Source of the DNA: JABDKH01 sp963768565
Lineage (GTDB): Bacteria > Bacteroidota > Rhodothermia > Rhodothermales > JABDKH01
Length of the DNA stretch: 64,000 bases
Assembly (NCBI GenBank): GCA_963768565.1
Contig: CAVYIO010000006.1
Location: forward strand, 1-64,000
Direction of reading: 5' to 3'
Shown piece by piece: positions 58,015-64,000 of this stretch (position 1 is the stretch's first letter; each line of letters starts with the position of its first letter). The notes beneath the pieces were generated by a model. The model searched no databases. It was given only the letters and a program-made list of their open reading frames with translations, and was not told the DNA's origin. A program made the translations under genes and the position numbers.

Positions 58015-59025
58015 ATGAGATGGACAAACGCCATCCTGATTCTCTGCGGCGTCGCACTCGGGTCGGTCGCGCACGCGGTCGCTCAACAGGCTCCTACACC
58101 CAGCGACGACGACGTGTACTGGGACGATCGGTTCTTTTCGCCCGTTCCGCCGAAGATCGCTAACATGGTGATAGGCCAGGACGGTACGTTGTACGTGGTC
58201 GGCTCATTCAACCAGATCGGTGGAGTATTGGCAGATGGGCTGGCTGCCTGGGATGGAGACGCCTGGTACGCTCTGCCGCGCGCCTCCAGCAGCTATGCAG
58301 GGCGAGTTTTTACTGTTGACGGCCGTGATCATCTGTACGCCGACATTGCGGATGGCTTTGCCCACTGGGACGGCAGCGACTGGACGCTTCGCGGCGGTTT
58401 GGGAGGGCATCCGAACACGATTGCCGTGGCACAGGACGGGATAGTCTATGCTGGAGGAGGCGGGACTAGATGTCGTGCTACTTTTCCGTATAACTGTTCA
58501 CGGTACGGGTTCGGCGTCAAGAAATGGACCGGTAGTGAATGGGCGACGCTTGACGGAGATCTTCTGATTGTCGACCGTCTGGCGGTTGGTCCGTCGGACG
58601 AGCTGTATGCGGTCGCGGCGACGGAGGTGGAGGGGTCGCGCCTCGAGGTATGGCGGTGGGACGACCATGGTTCGTCGTGGTTCAGGTTGGGCGATTTGAC
58701 GTCCGGTCTGCTTAACATCAGCGGACTCACCGCAGGCAGCTCGGGGACATTATTCGTTGCCGGTCGAACCGTGAATCAGGGGATATTAGGTTGGGCTGTC
58801 GAGTTTTGGGATGGCGATTCGTGGACTCGTATCAGGCGCGGGATGTACCCACATTCCATTACACTGGACAACGACGGTCGACTCCTCCTGGCCTCGCTTG
58901 ATGGAGATGTCGTGCATCGCCCTCGATTTCGCGTTCATCCTGGATCTGGCGGGTTCGCCCGAGATTGTCTCTCCGGAAGGGTAGCTGCGGACGCCGGGAC
59001 AAGGGCTGAACAGGCAGCACGCTAG
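58015..59025 (+). CDS. Secreted beta-propeller-like protein with an aberrant C-terminus
   Basis: Signal peptide (ILILCGVALGSVAHAVAQ). A series of blade-like repeats follows: IGQDGTLYVVGSFNQIGG, LAAWDGDAWYALP, FAHWDGSDWTLRGGLGGHPN, VKKWTGSEWATLDGDLLIVD, VEFWDGDSWTRIRRGMYPHS, LDNDGRLLLASLDGDVVH. After about 58910 the sequence changes character: in the +1 frame it encodes a peptidase tail (see 58917), while the annotated frame runs on into basic low-complexity residues to 59025. The native C-terminus, perhaps the T9SS-like fragment at 59046, is therefore detached. The gene is likely truncated by rearrangement. Function unknown. Confidence 0.6.
   Translation: MRWTNAILILCGVALGSVAHAVAQQAPTPSDDDVYWDDRFFSPVPPKIANMVIGQDGTLYVVGSFNQIGGVLADGLAAWDGDAWYALPRASSSYAGRVFTVDGRDHLYADIADGFAHWDGSDWTLRGGLGGHPNTIAVAQDGIVYAGGGGTRCRATFPYNCSRYGFGVKKWTGSEWATLDGDLLIVDRLAVGPSDELYAVAATEVEGSRLEVWRWDDHGSSWFRLGDLTSGLLNISGLTAGSSGTLFVAGRTVNQGILGWAVEFWDGDSWTRIRRGMYPHSITLDNDGRLLLASLDGDVVHRPRFRVHPGSGGFARDCLSGRVAADAGTRAEQAAR
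58917..58985 (+). pseudogene. Duplicated 3' tail of an oligopeptidase B-like gene
   Basis: In one frame this reads IALDFAFILDLAGSPEIVSP then EG and a stop, matching the true peptidase end at 57930-57994 (IALDFAFILDLAGVVEVTSP EG stop). A stretch of about 24 identical nucleotides (from CGCGTTCATCCTGGATCTGG) is shared; other positions differ by substitutions, some synonymous. It sits inside the propeller ORF in a different frame, so it is a relic of duplication or recombination. Confidence 0.8.
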
Positions 59026-59045
59026 CCTGGGAGCATGAGTGTACG

Positions 59046-59243
59046 GTGTGTATTTACGTACACGAATTAGCAGGCAAGCTGTCACTGTTTCTTCTGAGGG
59101 ACGTCGCTCGAAATAGTGGCTTGCTGGGCAAACACGATCAACAGTTCTCCGTTGACACCCATGCCTGGCCGGCCGGACTGTACATTGTGTCGGCGACGGG
59201 TGAAGAAGGAAGCGCTCGGCGCCCACTCGTTCACGTGCGGTAA
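59046..59243 (+). pseudogene. Detached T9SS-like C-terminal sorting domain fragment
   Basis: Reads LRDVARNSGLLGKHDQQFSV then DTHAWPAGLYIVSATGEEGS and ARRPLVHVR. The W-P-A-G-L-Y-I-V core and terminal PLVHVR equal the last strands of type A Por sorting domains. It has no own signal peptide or cargo domain, so it is probably the displaced end of the propeller gene just upstream. Confidence 0.55.
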
Positions 59244-59312
59244 CGGGAGGCGTCACCCGGAATCAGTATCACGTGTCAATCCACCGAGACATCATTCAGC
59301 CTGCACCACCAC

Positions 59313-59811
59313 ATGCTGATCGGCATCATATCGGACACCCACAGTTTCTTGCACCCGGCCGTGCACAATGACTTCGCCGGCGTCGACCTGATACTCCACG
59401 CAGGCGATGCAGGGACCGTGGCCGTGATCGACGAGCTCGCGACCATCGCCCCGGTGCGGGGGGTGTACGGCAACGTGGACGGAATGGACGTGCGCCAGAT
59501 CTGGCCGGAGCACGAGCGGCTTGAGCTGGAAGGTCTCCAGTTCTGGATGACGCACATCGGGGGACGACCCGGCACGGTACGATTCGCGGGTGTCGGCGGA
59601 GCTTCGAGAGGATCCGCCGGACGTGTTCATTTGCGGTCACAGCCACATTCTCCGCATCGAGCGTGATGACAAACTCGACAGAATGTTATTTATTAACCCC
59701 GGCGCGGCCGGACGGCAAGGACTGCACCGCGTCAAGACGTGCGTCCGACTCCATGTCGAAAGTGGCGTCGTACAGCAGGCAGAAGTGATTCACCTCGACC
59801 AGGAACAGTAG
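59313..59811 (+). CDS. YfcE/MJ0936-type metallophosphoesterase, frameshifted
   Basis: Calcineurin-like phosphodiesterase, ~165 residues. Metal-binding motifs appear in order: GIISDTHSFLHP, LILHAGDAG, GVYGNVDGMD, WMTHIGGRPG and, in the next frame, FICGHSHILRIERDD with FINPGAAGRQG. Removing one base near 59573 (GGC-A-CGG) joins the halves as GRYDSRVSAELREDPPDV. The end (RLHVESGVVQQAEVIHLD) is complete. Acts on phosphodiester substrates in the cytoplasm; YfcE-type enzymes have broad activity in vitro. Nineteen bases precede the next gene. Confidence 0.85.
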
Positions 59812-59829
59812 GGGCTCAAATCTTAGAAT

Positions 59830-61560
59830 ATGGCCGAAATCGACGCTCAGGCAGATAGAACACGACGCTTTGATCTAAGGGCACTGTACGAGTCGAGCCA
59901 GCTCCTCAGTGGCTCGCTCGACCTCGACTTCATACTCAGCAATCTCCTCCTGACGATGATGAGCAAGCTGTTCGTCACGCGGGGATGCGTGCTGATTCAG
60001 CGAGCTGCGGAGGAGCCACATACCGTAGCCGCGGGCAAGGGCTGTGCATCGCTCAAGTTGGACAATGAGATTCACCTCGACGGCTTTTCACCGGACGACC
60101 TCGTGCTGGCAGACGAAATACCGGACGTCCTCAAGGATCACAAAATCGCATTGGTGGCCCCGATTCGGTTTGGCGGGACGGAAATCGGTCTTGCCGCGGT
60201 GGGCAAGAAGGCTACCGGAGAGGATTACACCAAGCACGAGTTGGAGTTCGTCAAGTCGCTCGTGAACATGTCGTCCTCGGCCATCAACAACTCGATGGTC
60301 GTCGAGGAACTGCGTCATACGAATCGGAGCCTGGACGACAAGATCCAGCAGGTGAACACGCTATTTGATATTTCGAAGGAGTTTAACGCCACGGTTGATC
60401 GCGATCGACTTGTCAAGCTTCTGTCGTTTGCGCTGATGGGCCAGATGATGGTGCGGAGGCACCTGTTCGTACTTCGTCGCAAAGTTGAGGAGGCGAGCGA
60501 GACGGGGGATGGCTACGACATTCAGGTTGTTTCGGCTGCGGGCGCCAGCGGCGACGTGCCGGAAGATTTCCTCCACCAGCTGTGCGCGATTGAAGCCAAC
60601 ATCGTGATCGACGACACGTCGGAGAATTCGCACTGGTTGAAGGATCGTGGTTACGCGCTTGCGCTTCCGATCAAGCACCAGGGCGAGACCTGCGGGATGC
60701 TGTGTCTTGGGCCCAAGTTGAAGGGTGCGTATCTGCCCGGCGAGATCGAATTTCTCACGGCTCTCGCAAACCTCGCGTTCGTCTCGATCCAGAACTCTTT
60801 CCTCGTGGACGAGCAGATCGAAAAGGAGCGGCTGGAAGAGGAAATGCGTCTCGCTCGCGTGATTCAGGAAGGCCTTCAGCCGAGTGAACTGCCGACGGCC
60901 CCCGGCATCGAGATCGCGATGCTCGCGCTGCCAAGTCGACACGTGGCCGGCGACTACACCGACGTGATCCGTCTGGACGACAACCGGCTGTTGCTGGCAA
61001 TCGGCGACGTGACCGGCAAGGGGATGCCGGCATCGCTGCTCATGTCAAATCTCCAGGCCGCCCTTCGCACGCTCGTGCCGCTCGAAATCCCGCTCGCCGA
61101 AATCACCGGGCACATCAACCGCGTGATCTGCGACAATACCGGATTCGACAAGTTCATAACCTACTTCCACGGTATCTACACGGCCGACGATCACTCGTTC
61201 ATGTATGTGAACGCCGGTCACAACCCGCCGATGCTGATCCATGCGGACGGCGAGATGGAGGAACTCGAAGCCGGAGGACTGCTGCTCGGGGTGATGCGGG
61301 GCATGCCATACGAACGCGGCGACGTGTTCTTGAAAACCGGAGACGTACTGGCGATGTTCACGGATGGCGTCACCGAGGCGATGAGTCCGGAGGAAGTGGA
61401 GTTCGAGGAGTTCCGACTCGAGGCGCTACTTCGAGAGCATCGCCACCTCGACGCTCAGGGGGTGCTGGATGCCGTGCGCTCCGCCATCATCGCATGGACA
61501 GGAAGTGCGACGGCCCTTAGCGACGACCTCACAATGCTTGTCGTCAAGGTCGTCTCGTAG
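59830..61560 (+). CDS. GAF-GAF-SpoIIE/RsbU-type serine phosphatase
   Basis: 576 residues. Two GAF-like sensor modules (~20-165: LSGSLDLDFILSNLLLTMMS, IALVAPIRFGGTEIGLAAVG; ~185-340: LFDISKEFNATVDRDRLVKL, LALPIKHQGETCGMLCLGP) precede a coiled linker (IEKERLEEEMRLARVIQEGL) and a PP2C/SpoIIE catalytic domain (~355-575). Metal-binding Asp motifs are visible: AGDYTDVIRLDD, AIGDVTGKGMPASLLMS, YVNAGHNPPMLIHADGE, FTDGVTEAMSPE and LSDDLTMLVVKV. Such proteins dephosphorylate anti-anti-sigma factors in partner-switching; no STAS or anti-sigma gene is in the window. Intact. Confidence 0.93.
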   Translation: MAEIDAQADRTRRFDLRALYESSQLLSGSLDLDFILSNLLLTMMSKLFVTRGCVLIQRAAEEPHTVAAGKGCASLKLDNEIHLDGFSPDDLVLADEIPDVLKDHKIALVAPIRFGGTEIGLAAVGKKATGEDYTKHELEFVKSLVNMSSSAINNSMVVEELRHTNRSLDDKIQQVNTLFDISKEFNATVDRDRLVKLLSFALMGQMMVRRHLFVLRRKVEEASETGDGYDIQVVSAAGASGDVPEDFLHQLCAIEANIVIDDTSENSHWLKDRGYALALPIKHQGETCGMLCLGPKLKGAYLPGEIEFLTALANLAFVSIQNSFLVDEQIEKERLEEEMRLARVIQEGLQPSELPTAPGIEIAMLALPSRHVAGDYTDVIRLDDNRLLLAIGDVTGKGMPASLLMSNLQAALRTLVPLEIPLAEITGHINRVICDNTGFDKFITYFHGIYTADDHSFMYVNAGHNPPMLIHADGEMEELEAGGLLLGVMRGMPYERGDVFLKTGDVLAMFTDGVTEAMSPEEVEFEEFRLEALLREHRHLDAQGVLDAVRSAIIAWTGSATALSDDLTMLVVKVVS

Positions 61561-61634
61561 CGAAATGCGGCGGCGGTTTGTTGACGTCCAGGAGCCGGTT
61601 GAACCCGCCTGACCACTCCCGCAGTTCGCTGCGA

Positions 61635-62912
61635 TTACCGCAGAATGCCCCGGTCTCGATCAGATTCTGTCGCCTCGTGCACCGACGTCAACAAGTCCCT
61701 CATCGCTGCGGATAGATCTTTATTGCGACGCTGTATGACGGTTTCCGCTACCCGCAGCGCCTTGTCGAGCCGATACGTCACGTATCCACCGTGAGGACTT
61801 CCCCATAAGAACGACGGAATGTGGCGTGGCTGATAACCGGAACCGAACAGATTGCACGACACGCCCACCACCGTACCTGTATTGAACATCGAATCGATCC
61901 CGCACTTGGAGTGGTCGCCCATGCAGAGACCGGCGAATATCGAGTCGGTCTTCTCCATCTCTCCGAGGGCCTCGTTGAACGCCGATACGATCCCGTAGTC
62001 GTTTTTCAAGTTCGATGTGTTCGTGTGCGCTCCGAGATTGACCCAGCTTCCCAGGTACGATTGACCCATAAAGCCCGCGTGTGACTTGTTGCTGAATGAG
62101 TGAATGACCGAGTCGTGTACCTCTCCGGCGACTTTGCTCCATGGACCGATGACGCAGCTTTCCAGAAAGGCGCCGACCTTCACCGTCGCATGTTCACCAA
62201 TCGAAACCGGACCGTGGATCACCGCATGTTCCATCACGCGAGCACTGCGATCGATGATGATGGGTCCGTCTGATGCGTCGAGGACCGCGCCGGAGCGCAC
62301 CTCCGCGCCCGGGGCAATGAAGATCTGCTCGCCGTTCACAAGGTCGGCGCGATCGGAGATCCGCGTGTCGGGTCGCTCGAATACGTTTGCGCCCTGCGTC
62401 AGAACCTGGAAGTCCGTCTTGATCGTCGCTTCGATGTGAGCAAGCAGATCCCAGATTCTGCTGACCAGCGCCACTCCTGCAAGTGTTTCGACGCGAAAAT
62501 CCGGAAATGCCTCCAGGTTGATCGACTCCCGATTGACCATTCGTCCGGGGTCGGCTGCTGCGGGCACCCACGCGGCGATGACCTCCTCGCCATCGACAAA
62601 TACGGTCGGGGTCGACGATCGGCTTGCCTCCAGGACGGGAGCAAGCTGGTCGATGGAATGCAGCACGATCCGGCCGTTGACGAACAGTACGTCTACACCG
62701 GCTGCGATCCGATTTACGAGCCTGCCCGTTTCCTCGCGAACCACGTCCGCGAGCTCAGCACGACAGTGAACGACGATCCCGGTCGCGTCGATAGTCTCCG
62801 CGATCGTGTCAAGAATGGTTCGCCGGCCCATTCGAAGGCTGTACACGGCTCTCGTTCGGGTGAGCGGGAAGAAGTGCTCAACACGATCGTCCTCGAAGAT
62901 GCAAACGAGCAT
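61635..62912 (-). CDS. GlmU-like putative sugar nucleotidyltransferase (left-handed beta-helix)
   Basis: 425 residues. The N-terminal half resembles a nucleotidyltransferase fold but lacks the usual GxGTRM nucleotide loop; it opens MLVCIFEDDRVEHFFPLTRT and RAVYSLRMGRRTILD. The C-terminal half is a hexapeptide-repeat beta-helix: FIAPGAEVRSGAVLDASDGP, VMEHAVIHGPVSIGEHATVK, GAFLESCVIGPWSKVAGEVH, NLGAHTNTSNLKNDYG and FAGLCMGDHSKCGIDSMFNT. This two-part form is common in Bacteroidota-like genomes as a GlmU paralogue of uncertain activity. Cytoplasmic. Confidence 0.85.
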   Translation of the reverse strand: MLVCIFEDDRVEHFFPLTRTRAVYSLRMGRRTILDTIAETIDATGIVVHCRAELADVVREETGRLVNRIAAGVDVLFVNGRIVLHSIDQLAPVLEASRSSTPTVFVDGEEVIAAWVPAAADPGRMVNRESINLEAFPDFRVETLAGVALVSRIWDLLAHIEATIKTDFQVLTQGANVFERPDTRISDRADLVNGEQIFIAPGAEVRSGAVLDASDGPIIIDRSARVMEHAVIHGPVSIGEHATVKVGAFLESCVIGPWSKVAGEVHDSVIHSFSNKSHAGFMGQSYLGSWVNLGAHTNTSNLKNDYGIVSAFNEALGEMEKTDSIFAGLCMGDHSKCGIDSMFNTGTVVGVSCNLFGSGYQPRHIPSFLWGSPHGGYVTYRLDKALRVAETVIQRRNKDLSAAMRDLLTSVHEATESDRDRGILR

Positions 62913-63061
62913 GAATGTGTGGGTAAATGTGGCCTGGTGGTGCCAGCCAATTTATCGACAGGAGAAACGTATGCTAAATCGTGGTTGTTTAGAGAACCGT
63001 TCATCGGACGGCCGTAACTTAGGCCCTCCTACCGACTCCCGCACTTATCCCGCCAGACCAC

Positions 63062-63718
63062 ATGAAGTTTTTCATCGATACGGCCGACCTTGACGAAATC
63101 CGCGAAGCGAACGCGATGGGCGTTCTGGACGGTGTTACGACAAATCCTTCGCTCATGAAGAAGGTGGGCGGCTCCGATTTTCACACGCATATTTTGCGGA
63201 TCTGCGAAATCGTGGACGGTGACGTGTCGGCGGAAGTGGTCGCCACGGATTACGACGGCATCATGAGGGAAGGTCGTGTGCTCGCCGCCATACATGAAAA
63301 CGTCGTCGTCAAAGTCCCGCTGATCATGGACGGGATCAAGGCGCTCAAGTCGTTCAAGGAGGAGGGCATTCGCACGAATTGTACCCTGTGTTTCTCCCCG
63401 ACGCAGGCATTGATCGCTGCCAAGGCCGGCGCCACGTACATCAGTCCGTTCATGGGTCGGCTCGACGATGTTTCCACCGATGGCCTGACGCTTATCGAGG
63501 AGATCGTGCAGATCTACCAGAACTACGGCTACGCAACCCAGGTGCTCGCGGCATCCATCCGGAGTCCCATGCACGTCGTAAGATGTGCCCAGATAGGTGC
63601 CGACGTTGCCACCATACCGTTCGACGTGATCAAGAAACTGATCAAACACCCACTCACTGACCTGGGGCTCGAGAAATTTCTCTCGGACTGGGCCGATTAC
63701 CAGGCGGTGGCTCAGTAG
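63062..63718 (+). CDS. fsa: Transaldolase (fructose-6-phosphate aldolase/TalC type)
   Basis: 218 residues, the short TalC/FSA form. The (beta/alpha)8 barrel motifs are present: MKFFIDTADLDEIREAN, GVTTNPSLMKKVGG, VVVKVPLIMDGIKALKSFKE with the Schiff-base Lys in KVP, NCTLCFSPTQALIAAKAGAT, YISPFMGRLDDVSTDG and VLAASIRSPMHVVR. Transfers dihydroxyacetone units between sugar phosphates in the pentose phosphate pathway, or acts as an F6P aldolase. Which activity dominates cannot be told. Starts at ATG 63062. Confidence 0.94.
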   Translation: MKFFIDTADLDEIREANAMGVLDGVTTNPSLMKKVGGSDFHTHILRICEIVDGDVSAEVVATDYDGIMREGRVLAAIHENVVVKVPLIMDGIKALKSFKEEGIRTNCTLCFSPTQALIAAKAGATYISPFMGRLDDVSTDGLTLIEEIVQIYQNYGYATQVLAASIRSPMHVVRCAQIGADVATIPFDVIKKLIKHPLTDLGLEKFLSDWADYQAVAQ

Positions 63719-63777
63719 GTGAACCGATACCGCCCGGTGCCGCGCATCGTCGATCCCACCAACCGGCATGCGAGACC

Positions 63778-64000
63778 ATGAAATTCACCTCTCTGGGTGC
63801 ATCTGACTCCATCGGAGCAAGCTGCCACCTGATAGAAGCCTCGGGCACCGGTGTCATGCTCGATGCAGGGGTCGACCCGAATGAGGACGGCCCCGCGGGC
63901 TTGCCTCGATTCGACCTGGTGAAAAAAAGCACGTCGGCTTTTGTCGATCATGTGATTGTTACGCATGCGCACCACGATCACATCGGAGGATTGCCGATTC
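63778..64000 (+). CDS. Metallo-beta-lactamase-fold (ribonuclease J/CPSF-like) protein, truncated at window edge
   Basis: Starts ATG 63778 and runs to the last base: MKFTSLGASDSIGASCHLIE, ASGTGVMLDAGVDPNEDGPA, then VIVTHAHHDHIGGLPI. The HxHxDH motif and the G-A-S-D-S-I-G-A-S-C-H opening fit the beta-CASP/RNA-processing group of metallo-beta-lactamases. Only about 74 residues are visible. Confidence 0.85.
   Translation, partial: MKFTSLGASDSIGASCHLIEASGTGVMLDAGVDPNEDGPAGLPRFDLVKKSTSAFVDHVIVTHAHHDHIGGLPI

Noticed and set aside
1..64000. CRISPR array, prophage or restriction system
   Set aside because: No regularly spaced repeats with unique spacers, and no cas, phage structural or methylase-endonuclease genes were seen.

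Overview
ORGANISM. The window looks like the chromosome of a marine or halophilic member of the Rhodothermota/Bacteroidota. Secreted proteins end in Por/T9SS-type C-terminal sorting domains (NYPNPFNP- and NFPNPF-type motifs near 17.5 and 54.7 kb). The IspH, Tgt and GlmU-like proteins are of types familiar from this group, and GC content is moderate to high. One tRNA (Leu, anticodon CAA) is present. There is no rRNA operon, CRISPR array, recognisable transposase or prophage. Taxonomy is inferred from protein features only.

LAYOUT. 0-2.8 kb: LigD (NHEJ ligase, cut by the window edge) and a universal stress protein, both minus. 3.2-5.3 kb: TonB-dependent receptor. 5.5-6.4 kb: a non-coding block of REP-like palindromes containing a ~345-bp tandem duplication. 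6.7-9.7 kb: a minus-strand operon of three N-terminally anchored pseudopilin-like proteins, with an inverted repeat just upstream. 9.9-24.7 kb: small secreted proteins, lipoproteins and hydrolases in mixed orientation, including GH18, a concanavalin/GH16-like relic, Spy/CpxP-like, ICMT-like, DinB, a sortilin-like propeller, a lone NuoB, ABM-like and NTF2-like proteins. 24.8-47 kb: one long minus-strand block carrying tRNA-Leu, M20 peptidase, two lipoproteins, a methyltransferase, ispH, tgt, a PerM transporter, mlaD-mlaF-mlaE, tamB-tamA, a DUF4097 lipoprotein, a BrkB-like protein and clpX. 47.2-53 kb: an RsmF-like methyltransferase (plus), then ecsC, a plug-domain outer-membrane protein, a deoxynucleoside kinase and phosphofructokinase in a tightly overlapping minus cluster. 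53.3-64 kb: mostly plus-strand genes: LamG/T9SS protein, UPF0173 hydrolase, oligopeptidase B, propeller relic, YfcE-like phosphoesterase, GAF-GAF-SpoIIE phosphatase and transaldolase, with a GlmU-like gene in minus orientation and a truncated metallo-beta-lactamase gene at the edge.

FUNCTION. The dominant theme is building and maintaining the outer membrane: lipid transport (Mla), outer-membrane insertion (TamA/TamB), TonB receptors, lipoproteins, T9SS cargo and periplasmic peptidase. Core metabolism and information genes (ispH, tgt, clpX, pfk, dNK, fsa) are interspersed.

CAVEAT. At least 20 frameshifts break about 14 genes whose homology resumes in the next frame. Most are single-base insertions outside homopolymers. 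They may be assembly errors or real decay; both readings are kept open in the entries. No convincing wholly new system was found. The best leads are the pseudopilin-like operon with its operator-like repeat, the REP/tandem-duplication block, the peptidase-tail relic inside the propeller gene, and a Tgt that has lost all four zinc ligands.
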